Shown here piece by piece: positions 1 through 9,264 of a stretch of DNA of 41,691 nucleotides (its first letter is position 1; the number at the start of each line of letters is the position of its first letter). A program made the translations under genes and the position numbers. The notes beneath the pieces are model-generated. The model worked only from the letters and a program-made list of their open reading frames with translations. It was not told the origin of the DNA and searched no databases. The DNA comes from Rhodothermales bacterium (GTDB lineage: Bacteria > Bacteroidota > Rhodothermia > Rhodothermales > JABDKH01), in the NCBI GenBank assembly GCA_028284545.1, contig JANQRN010000018.1, positions 1 through 41,691 of the forward strand, in the 5' to 3' direction.

Positions 1-25
1 TTCTAATTTCTGCTGCCGGCAGCGA

Positions 26-1612
26 GTGCAGATCTTGCCAGACTCCAGCGCTCAGTCAGCGGCAGTCGTACAAACGCCCGCCAGCATTGATCCCCCAGAC
101 GGACCCCCACAACTGATCCTGGAACGCGTGAGCGTAGCGGAGTTGGACAACAACAGATCAGACCAGTCGCACGCACCAATCACAGCCGAGCACGAGGTCC
201 TCGTCGCATCGTTTTCGTCTGACGGCAACCTCCTGCATCGCAACGACGCGTGGATCAACGTATTCGGTTCCTCTGATCGCCCGTGGCAGCGCCTTTCTGA
301 TCAGGACCAGGGGCTGGCGGCCTCCAACATAAAGCAGGCCTCCGGCGGTCAACTCGTTACGAATGCGCTGTTCCTGCTTCACCCGAAACACTGGGAACAA
401 CCCCTACCAGTACTCCTCAACTTCGTCCCTATCCGGCTATCACCCAGCGCTGACGACCCGGCCGCGGGCGTAATGATCACCGGCGAGGTCCTCTCGGAGC
501 CGACGACCTGGATGAATAGCCAGACAACAGGCCACCGGATGGAGACGCTGGGCAAAATGACCATGGGTATTGCCCACGATTTCAACAACCTGCTTTCTGG
601 CATCCTGGGCCATACGGAGTTGTTGAAGGGCACGATCAACCCGTCTAAGCATCGCTCTGGGTCTGTCGAGCACCTCGACACAATTGAACGAGCGGCCCTG
701 GATGGCGCGGCCCTTGTCAGGAAGCTTCAGCAGTATATCCGCGATGAGAATCGCACGGCGTTCGAGTCAGTCGACATAAACGAACTCGTCGACGACAGCG
801 TCACGCTGACAAAGCCATACTGGTACAACGAGCCGCGGCGGCAGGGTATCAGCATCGAGACCGCCCTCGAGCGCGGCGAAGTCCCGAACGTCATGGGCGC
901 ACCGTCGGAGCTCAGAGATGTATTCGTGAACCTGATACTGAATGCCGTTCAGGCGATGCCACGGGGAGGCGTCATCACCGTTACCACTGAGCATGTTCCC
1001 GAACGAGGCGTGCTGGTCAGAATCCGCGACACCGGAACGGGCATGACCGATCGGGTCAGGGCCCGAATATTTGAACCCCTGTTCACCACCAAGGGCAAAC
1101 GCGGAACAGGGATGGGTCTGTCGGTATGCTACTCGACAGTGCAAGAGCACGATGGCGACATCGACGTTGAGACAAATCTCGGATTTGGAACGACGTTTAC
1201 GCTCACCTTCCCACCCGCACCGCGACAGGAGATTATCGAGGAGGAGACACAGTCGCAGACGGAGCTACCCGCGCGCCGAATCCTCGTCGTAGATGACGAG
1301 CCGATGGTCAGGTCAGTGCTGGCCCGTCTGCTCGGCCTCCGTGGACATGATGTTGTTCAGGCAGCGTCAGGGGCCGAGGCGCTGTCCTTTCTAGACGGCA
1401 ATGACGTTGATCTGGTGTTCACCGACCAGGGAATGCCCGAGATGAACGGTCGCCTTCTGGCGCGAAAGATCCGATCGAAGAACACGAGCCTGCCAATTGT
1501 GCTGCTCACGGGTGACACAGAGGCGGGAAGGCCTGATGATGACGTAACCGAAGTCATGGCGAAGCCGTTCAAGTTGGATACGTTGGAGGCGATCATCCAC
1601 GACTTGACATAG
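26..1612 (+). CDS. Hybrid sensor histidine kinase with C-terminal receiver
   Basis: A cytoplasmic-looking hybrid histidine kinase of about 528 residues. An N-terminal region (about 58-160) resembles a divergent PAS sensor domain. It is followed by a HisKA-type H-box, HDFNNLL, with the phospho-acceptor His at about residue 184. The HATPase domain carries the N-box (FVNLILNAVQAM), DTGTGM and GTGMGL motifs. A REC domain closes the protein (about 422-528) with VVDDE, acceptor Asp near 467 in FTDQGMP, and Lys near 513. The order PAS-HisKA-HATPase-REC is that of NtrB-like hybrid kinases without membrane segments. The listed start is a GTG, but the frame stays open to the window edge, so the true start could lie upstream. 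The signal and output partner are unknown. Confidence 0.9.
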   Translation: MQILPDSSAQSAAVVQTPASIDPPDGPPQLILERVSVAELDNNRSDQSHAPITAEHEVLVASFSSDGNLLHRNDAWINVFGSSDRPWQRLSDQDQGLAASNIKQASGGQLVTNALFLLHPKHWEQPLPVLLNFVPIRLSPSADDPAAGVMITGEVLSEPTTWMNSQTTGHRMETLGKMTMGIAHDFNNLLSGILGHTELLKGTINPSKHRSGSVEHLDTIERAALDGAALVRKLQQYIRDENRTAFESVDINELVDDSVTLTKPYWYNEPRRQGISIETALERGEVPNVMGAPSELRDVFVNLILNAVQAMPRGGVITVTTEHVPERGVLVRIRDTGTGMTDRVRARIFEPLFTTKGKRGTGMGLSVCYSTVQEHDGDIDVETNLGFGTTFTLTFPPAPRQEIIEEETQSQTELPARRILVVDDEPMVRSVLARLLGLRGHDVVQAASGAEALSFLDGNDVDLVFTDQGMPEMNGRLLARKIRSKNTSLPIVLLTGDTEAGRPDDDVTEVMAKPFKLDTLEAIIHDLT

Positions 1613-1669
1613 CCACCACAGACACACTCGGAGGCGGCAAATCGGGCTACCGATATCAACTCCGACACA

Positions 1670-1692
1670 ATGTCAGGCGTTACATGTGACAT
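1670..1692. promoter_or_regulatory. Inverted repeat ATGTCA-N11-TGACAT upstream of lon
   Basis: A perfect 6-bp inverted repeat (1670-1675 and 1687-1692) lies 74 bp before the preferred lon start. It is followed at 1704-1711 by TAGTTTTT, which is near the Bacteroidota -7 element TAnnTTTG. It does not match CIRCE, the HrcA site. An operator or short hairpin is inference only. Confidence 0.3.
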
Positions 1693-1765
1693 GCCCTTTG
1701 GCCTAGTTTTTGACAAACGAGGGGTTCAGCTTAGCCCGCAGTCCTTCTGCGAACGCAAACAACTT

Positions 1766-4312
1766 ATGAGCGGCGACGCACCAAACAAGAAGTCCCCCAG
1801 ATTGATCAAGCTTAACCTGACATCCCAGTACCTCACGGCCGACGACGATCCGGAACAGAGCATCCCGCTCCCGACGGCCGATGAGGAGATGGCGATGAGC
1901 ACGTCTGACGTGCCCGCTACTCTTCCCGTCCTGGCGCTGCGGAATACCGTCCTCTTCCCCGGCGTCGTACTGCCAATCACGGTGGGACGGGACACCTCAC
2001 TGAAGCTGGTGAAGGACGCCTTTTCTGGCGACAAGCTCATCGGTGTCGTCGCGCAACGCACCCCCGAGATCGAAGACCCCGACGCTGAAGACCTCTACGA
2101 GATAGGAACGGTCGCGACGATTCTGAAACTGATCAAGATGCCAGACGGCAGCAAGTCGATCGTGATTCAGGGCAAGCGTCGATTTGCGGCCATCGAGTAC
2201 ACTCAGGTAGATCCGTACTTCAGGGCGCGCGTTGAGACGCTGAATGAGCACGTCGGCGATGACGACGTGGAACTCAAGGCGCGCATTCGTTCGATAAAGG
2301 AGCTTGCGATCCAGATCGTCAACATGTCTCCCAATCTGCCGAGTGAGGCGGCCTACGCGATTCAGAACATCGAGTCGCCGACGTTCCTGATCCACTTCAT
2401 CGCCAGCAACCTGCAAATCGATGTCGAGGACAAGCAGACACTTCTCGAGACAATACCGCTGCTCGAGCGTGCCGAACTGGTGATGGACCACCTGGAGCAC
2501 GAGTTGCGGGTGCTTCAGCTCTCGGAAGAAATCCGGTCTCGCGTCAAGACAGATGTGGACCGACAGCAGCGCGAGTATCTGCTTCGCCAGCAGATGAAAG
2601 CGATCCAGGACGAGCTCGGCGAATCCGACGCGTCTATCGGTGACATTAGTGAGCTTCGCGAACGGGCCGACAAGAAAGACCTGCCCGAGGAAGTCGCCAA
2701 GGTCTTCGACAAAGAACTGGACAAGCTTTCCCGCAGCAACCCGGCATCGCCGGACTACGCGGTGACAAGAAACTACCTCGACTGGATTCTCGACTTGCCG
2801 TGGAGCGAGTTCTCCAAGGACCAGCTCGACATCAACGAGTCTGAAGAGATCCTCGATGCAGATCACTACGGTCTCGATGCCGTCAAGAAGCGAATCCTCG
2901 AGTACCTCGCAGTCTTGAAGCTGAAGGGCGACATGAAGGCGCCAATCTTGTGCTTCTACGGTCCTCCGGGCGTTGGGAAAACGAGCCTGGGGAAATCGAT
3001 TGCGCGTGCGCTCGGACGAAAGTTCGTCAGAATGAGCCTTGGAGGTGTCAGGGACGAGGCCGAGATCAGAGGGCACCGCCGAACGTATGTTGGCGCACTA
3101 CCCGGTCGGATTCTGCAGGCAATGAAACGGGCCGGCACCAGCAATCCGGTGATCATGCTGGACGAGGTCGACAAACTTGGTGCGGATTTCAGAGGGGATC
3201 CGTCTTCTGCCCTTCTCGAGGTACTCGACCCAGAACAGAACCACTCGTTCAACGACCACTACCTTGAGGTCGACTATGACCTCTCCAAGGTGCTGTTCAT
3301 CGCGACCGCCAACTACGTCGAGCAGATTCCGCCGCCCTTGCGTGACCGCATGGAGATGATCCAGATCAACGGGTATACGCAGGAGGAAAAGCTCTCGATC
3401 GCCAAGCAGTACCTGGTACCGAGACAGACGGCCGAAAACGGGCTGAAAGCGAGACAGTTCAAGATTAAAGACGACGCGGTCATGCTCGTGATCGATGGAT
3501 ACACGCGTGAGTCGGGTGTCCGGCAGCTGGAACGCCGCATTGGGGCCGTCGCCCGCGGCGTGGCAAAGAAGATTGCGACCGGTGAGCGCAAATCGGCTAC
3601 GGTAAAGGCCTCCGATATCAAAGAGTACCTGGGCGCACGCAAGCACTTCTCGGAGGTCGCACAGCGGACCAAGGTGCCTGGCGTTGCTACAGGCCTGGCG
3701 TGGACGCCCGTCGGTGGAGACATTCTCTTCATCGAGGCATCGGTTTCACGCGGCACGGGGCGAATGATACTAACCGGACAACTCGGCGACGTGATGAAGG
3801 AGTCCGCGCAGGCGGCGCTATCGTACGTGAAGGCCAATGCAAAGGACCTCGGCATCCCCGCTGACGCTTTCCGCTACTGGGATGTACATGTCCACGTCCC
3901 CGCTGGTGCTGTTCCGAAAGATGGTCCCTCGGCCGGGGTCGCAATGTTGTCGGCTCTGGTGTCGATCTATACGCAGCGATGCGTGAAGTCTACCGTCGCG
4001 ATGACCGGCGAAGTGACGTTGCGGGGTCTCGTGCTGCCCGTGGGCGGTATCAAGGAGAAAGTGCTCGCAGCGAAACGTGCCGGCATCAAGACCGTTGTGC
4101 TGCCTGACAAGAACCGAAAGGACATCGAAGAAATCGAGGGAGGAGCGTTGAAGGGACTGAAGATCCAATACGCTACCGAAATGCAGGAGGTGCTGGACGC
4201 CGTGCTGTGCGTCAAAGCAGCGAACAAACCCGAAACGTTCTTTCGCGTCACAGAGAAAGACGGGCGACGAGAGGTTGTCGAGTCAATCTATTCAGGCGGG
4301 TCGGTCAACTAG
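1766..4312 (+). CDS. lon: ATP-dependent Lon protease
   Basis: LonA-type cytoplasmic AAA+ protease that degrades misfolded and regulatory proteins. From the ATG at 1766 it is 848 aa, close to the usual 780-850. The N-terminal LON substrate domain starts near residue 54 ([14 protein letters not shown]). Walker A GPPGVGKT is at about 399-406 and Walker B IMLDEVDK near 466. The C-terminal protease domain has the catalytic Ser722 in DGPSAG and Lys765 in GGIKEK. The frame is open back to an ATG at 1670, giving 32 extra residues, but the shorter form starts just before a typical polar Lon N-terminus and leaves room for a promoter, so I prefer it. The stop codon overlaps that of the convergent small gene within a CTAG. 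Confidence 0.97.
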   Translation: MSGDAPNKKSPRLIKLNLTSQYLTADDDPEQSIPLPTADEEMAMSTSDVPATLPVLALRNTVLFPGVVLPITVGRDTSLKLVKDAFSGDKLIGVVAQRTPEIEDPDAEDLYEIGTVATILKLIKMPDGSKSIVIQGKRRFAAIEYTQVDPYFRARVETLNEHVGDDDVELKARIRSIKELAIQIVNMSPNLPSEAAYAIQNIESPTFLIHFIASNLQIDVEDKQTLLETIPLLERAELVMDHLEHELRVLQLSEEIRSRVKTDVDRQQREYLLRQQMKAIQDELGESDASIGDISELRERADKKDLPEEVAKVFDKELDKLSRSNPASPDYAVTRNYLDWILDLPWSEFSKDQLDINESEEILDADHYGLDAVKKRILEYLAVLKLKGDMKAPILCFYGPPGVGKTSLGKSIARALGRKFVRMSLGGVRDEAEIRGHRRTYVGALPGRILQAMKRAGTSNPVIMLDEVDKLGADFRGDPSSALLEVLDPEQNHSFNDHYLEVDYDLSKVLFIATANYVEQIPPPLRDRMEMIQINGYTQEEKLSIAKQYLVPRQTAENGLKARQFKIKDDAVMLVIDGYTRESGVRQLERRIGAVARGVAKKIATGERKSATVKASDIKEYLGARKHFSEVAQRTKVPGVATGLAWTPVGGDILFIEASVSRGTGRMILTGQLGDVMKESAQAALSYVKANAKDLGIPADAFRYWDVHVHVPAGAVPKDGPSAGVAMLSALVSIYTQRCVKSTVAMTGEVTLRGLVLPVGGIKEKVLAAKRAGIKTVVLPDKNRKDIEEIEGGALKGLKIQYATEMQEVLDAVLCVKAANKPETFFRVTEKDGRREVVESIYSGGSVN

Positions 4313-4581
4313 TTGGACGCGTCAGTCTCCTGTCCACCGGTAGACGAGCCCGATCGTCTGCTTTTCTCGCGCTTCTCCTCTTTCAGGATTCTTGCGTCAT
4401 CTACGTTCTCATCGAGGCCGTCCCGAAAAGCCTTCTCCGACTGGACTACCACATCAGCGACGTGATTCAGCACGCGATCGACGCCAGTACCCACGGCGCG
4501 GGCCGCTGCCCCTCCCGCATAGACAAGCTTGCCCAGCAGGTTGAGACGCCTGAAGTCGATGTCTCGCCGTTCTTCCGTCAT
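4309..4581 (-). CDS. Small helical protein, possibly phasin-like
   Basis: A 90-residue protein with no recognised motif. The middle (about residues 14-55) is a run of Ala, Val and Gly with regularly spaced charges (KLVYAGGAAARAVGTGVD), suggesting one long amphipathic helix. The C-terminus is highly charged and probably disordered. It begins 6 bp after the stop of the upstream 105-aa gene, so the two are almost certainly co-transcribed. The start ATG has only a weak ribosome site. The helix has a loose resemblance to the first helix of polyhydroxyalkanoate phasins, but this is a guess from composition. The stop codon overlaps that of lon, tail to tail. Confidence 0.65.
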   Translation of the reverse strand: MTEERRDIDFRRLNLLGKLVYAGGAAARAVGTGVDRVLNHVADVVVQSEKAFRDGLDENVDDARILKEEKREKSRRSGSSTGGQETDASN

Positions 4582-4587
4582 CCGAGA

Positions 4588-4905
4588 TCAGCTGTCGCCC
4601 TTGTCCCCCGATGACTTGCGCGTTCTTTTCTTTGCCGTACTCTTGCGCGCCGACTTGCGCTTCGTTGAGGATCGTTTCTTGGATGCCGCCGACTTCTTTT
4701 TCGGGGCCGCCGCTTCACCTTCGGAATCGTCGTCACGTTCCTCAACAATATCCTCAAAGCCATCACTAATGGCATCAGATAGTCGATCTATCCCCTCCGT
4801 CAGGGTGGAAAAGACGGCCTCAACCATGAACCGCGCTTTCTCCTCAACTCTCAGCTCGTCAAAAGCTTCACGTGCTTCATCGAACGCAGACTTCCGGGTT
4901 GCCAT
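4588..4905 (-). CDS. Small protein with histone H1-like Lys/Arg-rich tail
   Basis: A 105-residue protein. The first 50 residues form a predicted helical domain (FDEAREAFDELRVEEKARF), followed by an acidic stretch (EERDDDSEGE). The last 35 residues are almost only Lys, Arg, Ser, Ala and Thr (KKRSSTKRKSARKSTAKKR), as in bacterial histone-like tails. The ATG at 4905 is chosen because AGGAAGG stands a few bases upstream. The frame is open further upstream, but that extension looks non-coding. A basic tail suggests binding to DNA or another polyanion. Pairing with the tail-less 90-aa protein recalls PhaF/PhaI phasins, though no phasin domain is evident. Function unknown. Confidence 0.75.
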   Translation of the reverse strand: MATRKSAFDEAREAFDELRVEEKARFMVEAVFSTLTEGIDRLSDAISDGFEDIVEERDDDSEGEAAAPKKKSAASKKRSSTKRKSARKSTAKKRTRKSSGDKGDS

Positions 4906-4952
4906 ATTTCCTTCCTGTAGATGGTACGGATCTGAGCCTAGTGGCGCAGGAC

Positions 4953-4964
4953 GTGGGATCCCAC
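4953..4964. promoter_or_regulatory. Perfect 12-bp palindrome GTGGGATCCCAC
   Basis: A perfect 12-bp palindrome lies in the 144-bp divergent gap between the minus-strand small-gene pair (start 4905) and rsgA (start 5050). Its position, 48 bp upstream of the small-gene start, suits an operator, but no regulator is known. Chance occurrence cannot be excluded. Confidence 0.3.
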
Positions 4965-5049
4965 TCCTGACCGCCGGGGTTCGCCTTGTAGACGGAAATT
5001 CAGACATCAAGGTTTCACCAGGTCGGAAGACGAAATTCGGGTTGGTTTC

Positions 5050-6048
5050 TTGACTGGCAAGATCGAATCGGACCAGCGGGCGGCCGGCGAAGACCTCGTT
5101 CGCGGCGTTGTGGTGAAATCGACCGGTAGTCAATACGAGGTTCAGGTCGGCAACGAGATTCTGAAGGCACGATTGCGGGGCCGGCTGAGATTGTCGCACA
5201 AGGGTGAAACGAACCCCGTTGCCGTCGGCGACCGCGTCTGGTTGCGAAGAGGAACGCAGACCGCAGACGCCACGGCGCCCGAAGCCGCACTGGAGCGTAT
5301 CGAGCCGCGAGAGAACCGACTAGTTCGGCGCGCGGCCGGCCGGCGCGTGGGACTTGAGCAGGTCCTGGTGGCCAACGTCGATTTCGCGTGGGCCGTCCAA
5401 TCGACGCTCCTTCCGAAGCTGAATCCGGGGTTCGTGGATCGGTTTCTCGTGATGGCGCAGCACGAGGGAATCGAGGCCGGGCTCATCGTGAACAAGGCCG
5501 ACTTGCTCACAGAGACAATCCGCGATGCGGTCGCGTTCTGGACTGATCTCTACTCCGAGCTCGGTTACCCTGTACGCTACACCAGCACAAAGGAGGACAC
5601 CGGAATTGACGAACTGCGACGAAGCCTTGCGGGAAAAACGACAGTACTGTCGGGACCGTCTGGAGTCGGGAAGTCTTCTCTTATAAACGCGATCGATCCG
5701 CGGCACCGGGCTCGGGTTGGCGACGTTAGCGAAAAGACCCGGAAAGGACGGCACATTACAAGCAACGCCACCCTGTACACCCTGCAAGACAGCGGGCGGC
5801 TGATCGACACGCCAGGATTGCGGGAGTACGGTGTGATCGACATCGAGCCATGGGAGCTAGGCCACTACTTCGTCGAATTCCTGCCGCATCTGCACTCGTG
5901 TCACTATCCGAACTGCACCCACGATCACGAACCGGGATGCGCGGTGGTCGATGCGATGGAGCGAGGCGAAATAAGCGACGTCCGCTGGGCTAGCTACCTG
6001 TCCATTCTGGGCTCGATTCAGAAAGGGGACGCAGACGTGGGCAGGTAG
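5050..6048 (+). CDS. rsgA: Ribosome small-subunit assembly GTPase RsgA
   Basis: Circularly permuted GTPase that helps late maturation of the 30S ribosomal subunit. An N-terminal OB-fold (about 18-100) is followed by the permuted G motifs: NKAD (G4) at 148-151, then GPSGVGKS (G1) at 202-209, then DTPG (G3) at 253-256. The C-terminal zinc site has the expected Cys284, Cys289, His291 and Cys297. Length is 332 residues, normal for the family. The start is a TTG with only a weak upstream ribosome site; a GTG a little further in is possible but would trim the start of the OB-fold. It is divergent from the small-gene pair and convergent with topA, with a 13-bp gap. Confidence 0.95.
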   Translation: MTGKIESDQRAAGEDLVRGVVVKSTGSQYEVQVGNEILKARLRGRLRLSHKGETNPVAVGDRVWLRRGTQTADATAPEAALERIEPRENRLVRRAAGRRVGLEQVLVANVDFAWAVQSTLLPKLNPGFVDRFLVMAQHEGIEAGLIVNKADLLTETIRDAVAFWTDLYSELGYPVRYTSTKEDTGIDELRRSLAGKTTVLSGPSGVGKSSLINAIDPRHRARVGDVSEKTRKGRHITSNATLYTLQDSGRLIDTPGLREYGVIDIEPWELGHYFVEFLPHLHSCHYPNCTHDHEPGCAVVDAMERGEISDVRWASYLSILGSIQKGDADVGR

Positions 6049-6061
6049 TCGGCGATACGGG

Positions 6062-8752
6062 CTAATCGCTGTTCTTCTTCGCCGACTTCTTCTTCGCGAC
6101 TTTCTTCTTGGCGACCTTCTTCTTTTTTGCTGTCTTCCGCTTGGCCGTCTTCTTCTTGGCAGTCTTCTTCTTCGCCGCCTTCTTCTTCGTCGCTTTCTTC
6201 TTGCCTCCCTTCTTGGCCTCCTTCTCGGCCAGTAGCACCAGCGCCTCTCCCAGCGTCACTTTTTCGACTTCCGCATCTTTCGGCAGCGAGGCGTTAGTCT
6301 TCTGATGCTTCACGTAGGGACCATAGCGGCCGTTGAAGATGGCAACCGGGTCACCAGATTCCGGGTGGTCACCGAGTGACCGAAGCGGTTTGTTGCGCTC
6401 CTCCTTCTTGAGGATGAGTTCGAGACCCCTGTCAAACTGAATGTCGAAGAGATTGTCGGGGTCCTTGATCGAGGCAAACGTTCGCTGATGCTGCACATAC
6501 GGCCCAAAGCGCCCGATGCTGACCTGGATGTCCTTCCCGGTCTCCGGATGCGGACCGAGCTTGCGAGGGAGGTCGATCAACTGCAAGCCAACCGCGAAGT
6601 CCACCGCTGCAGGGTCAACTCCTTTCGGAACGGAGATTCGTTTCGGTCTACCCTCTTGCTCGTCATCACCAAGCTGCACGTAGTGTCCGTACGGGCCACG
6701 CTTGAGCAACACGGGCATGTTGTGCTCTGGATGAATGCCGAGCACCTCGTCCTCACGACCGGCACCAGAGAGCAGTTCATCCAGCAGTTCTTCGGTAACG
6801 TCACCGGGTGCGAGGTCGTCGGGCAGTGAGGCTCGCGCCGGCTTGTCCTTGCCCTCAATTTCCTCTTCGATGTACGGACCGTATCGGCCCACACGAACGA
6901 TGTGCCTACCCCATTGGGGAAAAGCGACCTCAGACACGCCGCGAGCATCTATGGAGTCCAGCCCCTCATCGGCCTTCTTCGACAGTCCGTCTTCGCCCTT
7001 GAAGAACTCCTCCAGAAACGGCTTCGAGGCAACCTCGCCGTCCGCGATTTCGTCGAGCACACCTTCCATGCGCGCGGTGAACCCCGTGTCCACCAGGCGC
7101 TCAAATTGTTTTTCCAACAGGTTGTTCACCGCGAAGGCGGTGAAGGTTGGAATGAGCTGTGACCCCTTCTTGCGAACGTAGCCTCTTCGAACGATCGTAT
7201 CCATGATGGAGGCATACGTACTCGGCCTACCGATACCCTCCTTTTCCAGAACGCGGATAAGCGATGCCTCCGTGAATCGCGCCGGCGGCTTGGTCTCATG
7301 ACCAACGGGCTCCACAACGCGACAGCCGGGTGCGTCGCCAACCGCGAGCGGAGGCAAGGGATTCTCCTGATCCTCTAGCGCAACGGATGGATCATCCGAT
7401 CCCTCGACGTACGCCCGGAAGAAGCCGGGAAAGTCAATACGCTTCCCGGACGCGCGAAAAATGACCTCGTCGTCACCCACATCACTCTTCACCATGACCG
7501 TGGTGAAGCGCAACCTGGCATCAGCCATTTGCGTCGCGACTGTTCGCTTCCAAATCAGGTCGTAGAGCGCACCCTCTACGCCAGTGAGCCCAAGCTCGTC
7601 CCGCGTTTTCATCTCGCTCCCCGCCGGCCGAATCGCCTCGTGGGCCTCCTGCGCGTTGCGGACCTGACCCGCGTACTGGCGGGGCCCATCGCTCAGATAG
7701 TTCGACCCGTAGCGACTCTCGACCGCTGATCGGCACGCCGAGACCGCCTCTGCCGAGAGATGTGTCGAGTCGGTTCGCATATAGGTGATGAATCCCTGCT
7801 CGTAGAGGCGCTGTGCCGTCCGCATCGTGTCACGTGCCGACAGGTTCAGCTTGCGGCTACCCTCCTGCTGAAGGGTCGACGTTATGAACGGAGCCGACGG
7901 CGTACGCGTCGAGGTGCGATCCTCAGCGCTGTCAACGACCCAGGACTTGCCCGGCAGGCCTCCGGCCAGCGCTGTAGCCTGGGCTTCCGACAAGATTGTC
8001 AGGTCGGTACCCAACTGGAGACCGGCCTTCAACATGCCCGTTTCGTCGTCGAAGTCCTTTCCGGTGGCGAGCCGCAGGCCGTTCAGCTTGACCATTGTCG
8101 CGTCAAAACCAACACCGCCTTTCTCCAACTCTGCCCGCAAATCCCAGTAGGAGGCCGGGACGAACGCGATTCGTTCCTTCTCGCGCATCACGACAAGTCG
8201 AACAGCAACGCTCTGCACCCGCCCCGCGGACAACCGAGGCGCGATCTTCTTCCAGAGCAGCGGAGAAATCGTATAACCGACCAGTCGATCCAGTATTCGG
8301 CGAGTTTCCTGGGCGTCTACGAGATTGTAGTCGATCTCGCGCGTGTTCTCGAGCGCGTCGAGAATCGCCGACTTGGTGATCTCGTGAAACACCATGCGGC
8401 GAACCGGGACCTTGGCGTTCAAGACGTTCACCAGATGCCACCCGATCGACTCGCCTTCGCGATCTTCGTCCGTCGCGATATACAGCTCGTCGACAGACTT
8501 GACGAGATCCTTCAGCTTCTTGACAATCTTCTTCTTGTCGCTCGGGATGACGTACAGCGGGTCGAAGTTCTCCTCTACGTTGATACCCAGACGCGACCAC
8601 TTCTCTTTCTTAAGCGATGCCGGGACTTCCTTTGCGTTCGCAGGGAGATCGCGGATATGCCCCATGCTCGCCTCGACCCGATAGTCGCTTGGCAGGAACT
8701 TGCTGATAGTCCTCGCCTTGGTGGGTGATTCTACGACTACGAGTCGCTTCAT
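6062..8752 (-). CDS. topA: DNA topoisomerase I with Lys-rich C-terminal tail
   Basis: Type IA topoisomerase that relaxes negative supercoils. The TOPRIM domain opens the protein (KRLVVVESPTKA; DEDREGE). The active-site Tyr is about residue 324 in TYMRTDS. The C-terminal half carries repeated modules marked by GRYGPYI, RGPYGHYV, GRFGPYVQ and GRYGPYVK. These look like the non-zinc topoisomerase C-terminal repeats; the four-Cys zinc fingers of the E. coli enzyme are absent. The last 45 or so residues are nearly pure Lys/Ala/Thr. The ATG at 8752 is chosen because it directly precedes the conserved N-terminus; an in-frame TTG at 8785 adds 11 unconserved residues. Length is 896 aa. An extended -10 promoter lies upstream. 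Confidence 0.97.
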   Translation of the reverse strand: MKRLVVVESPTKARTISKFLPSDYRVEASMGHIRDLPANAKEVPASLKKEKWSRLGINVEENFDPLYVIPSDKKKIVKKLKDLVKSVDELYIATDEDREGESIGWHLVNVLNAKVPVRRMVFHEITKSAILDALENTREIDYNLVDAQETRRILDRLVGYTISPLLWKKIAPRLSAGRVQSVAVRLVVMREKERIAFVPASYWDLRAELEKGGVGFDATMVKLNGLRLATGKDFDDETGMLKAGLQLGTDLTILSEAQATALAGGLPGKSWVVDSAEDRTSTRTPSAPFITSTLQQEGSRKLNLSARDTMRTAQRLYEQGFITYMRTDSTHLSAEAVSACRSAVESRYGSNYLSDGPRQYAGQVRNAQEAHEAIRPAGSEMKTRDELGLTGVEGALYDLIWKRTVATQMADARLRFTTVMVKSDVGDDEVIFRASGKRIDFPGFFRAYVEGSDDPSVALEDQENPLPPLAVGDAPGCRVVEPVGHETKPPARFTEASLIRVLEKEGIGRPSTYASIMDTIVRRGYVRKKGSQLIPTFTAFAVNNLLEKQFERLVDTGFTARMEGVLDEIADGEVASKPFLEEFFKGEDGLSKKADEGLDSIDARGVSEVAFPQWGRHIVRVGRYGPYIEEEIEGKDKPARASLPDDLAPGDVTEELLDELLSGAGREDEVLGIHPEHNMPVLLKRGPYGHYVQLGDDEQEGRPKRISVPKGVDPAAVDFAVGLQLIDLPRKLGPHPETGKDIQVSIGRFGPYVQHQRTFASIKDPDNLFDIQFDRGLELILKKEERNKPLRSLGDHPESGDPVAIFNGRYGPYVKHQKTNASLPKDAEVEKVTLGEALVLLAEKEAKKGGKKKATKKKAAKKKTAKKKTAKRKTAKKKKVAKKKVAKKKSAKKNSD
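6065..6220 (-). repeat. Low-complexity coding repeat for the TopA basic tail
   Basis: A run of near-repeated CTTCTTC-type units (plus strand) encodes TopA tail pentads of the form AKKKT, AKRKT and VAKKK. It is an in-frame, low-complexity tract prone to length change and sequencing error. Basic tails of this type raise DNA affinity in actinobacterial TopA; the same role here is inference. Confidence 0.8.
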
Positions 8753-8876
8753 TGCGTCGACGCTAGCTGGTGGGCCCGACTTCAAAGGGCGTCGGGGGGC
8801 GGATTTGAAACGGGGCCTGTCACGCGGTCGACGCCAGGACGTTCCTCAAACCTCGCAAATCGGCCCAAAGGGCGAG

Positions 8877-8885
8877 ATTATACCA
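8877..8885 (-). promoter_or_regulatory. Extended -10 promoter (TGGTATAAT) for topA
   Basis: On the minus strand a perfect TATAAT (8882-8877) is preceded by TGG, making an extended -10 element, about 125 bp before the topA ATG and just after the stop of the upstream small gene. No good -35 is seen, as expected for an extended -10. It implies topA can be transcribed on its own, with a fairly long leader containing CTCGC/GCGAG arms. Confidence 0.4.
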
Positions 8886-8902
8886 GCTTTCGACTGTACT
8901 CG

Positions 8903-9226
8903 CTAGCCGCGGCGAGTAGTTATCGGCCTTTCGTCAGGTGCAAACGGGTCGTCTTCGTCAAGTGGCGCCTGTAGCGCTTGTCTGGCTTTCCCTTCCAACC
9001 GTCGCGTCTCCACCAACGGCCCACTTCCGGAGATTTCTTCGCGCACGATCCTGCGGAGCATATCCTCAAGCTCGGATGTGCGCAGCGTCTGACCGTCCGA
9101 CAGCCGGCGCGACGACGAACCCGTTCCGAGCTTGTGCTCGCGCCTGAAACGCGCGTAGTCAAGCAGCATCTTCGCAAGGATTAACAGCGAGCCGAATACT
9201 ACGGCGACGATAAAGACTTCGTCCAT
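8903..9226 (-). CDS. Small membrane-anchored protein of unknown function
   Basis: A 107-residue protein with one N-terminal transmembrane helix (about residues 4-22, FIVAVVFGSLLILAKMLL), then a basic patch (ARFRREHK), a short helical segment (SELEDMLRRIVREEI) and a polar tail. The layout, TM then charged coiled segment facing the cytoplasm, resembles PspB-like envelope-stress proteins, but no clear family signature is present, so no name is given. The ATG is well supported by an AGGAGGT ribosome site a few bases upstream, unusually strong for this window. It is followed by topA on the same strand, but with a likely separate promoter. Confidence 0.75.
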   Translation of the reverse strand: MDEVFIVAVVFGSLLILAKMLLDYARFRREHKLGTGSSSRRLSDGQTLRTSELEDMLRRIVREEISGSGPLVETRRLEGKARQALQAPLDEDDPFAPDERPITTRRG

Positions 9227-9264
9227 TTCATACCTCCTGGAGCGACACGGCTGGGATGGTCTTA

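Noticed and set aside
1997-3076. Long minus-strand open frame (359 codons) opposite lon
   Set aside because: It lies wholly within the well-supported lon gene and its translation has no recognisable motif. It reflects GC-rich codon bias.
4906-5199. Upstream extension of the 105-aa small gene
   Set aside because: The open frame runs on by chance across the rsgA start region; the AGGAAGG ribosome site supports the ATG at 4905.
6065-6220. CTTCTTC repeats as a CRISPR or non-coding tandem repeat
   Set aside because: Units are short, uneven and in frame, coding the TopA Lys-rich tail.
7760-8728. Plus-strand open frame of 322 codons opposite topA
   Set aside because: Antisense to TopA, rich in Arg/His with no family likeness; topA is certain.
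8903-9226. Naming the small membrane protein PspB
   Set aside because: Only the TM-plus-charged-helix layout is similar; no PspA or PspC gene is adjacent.
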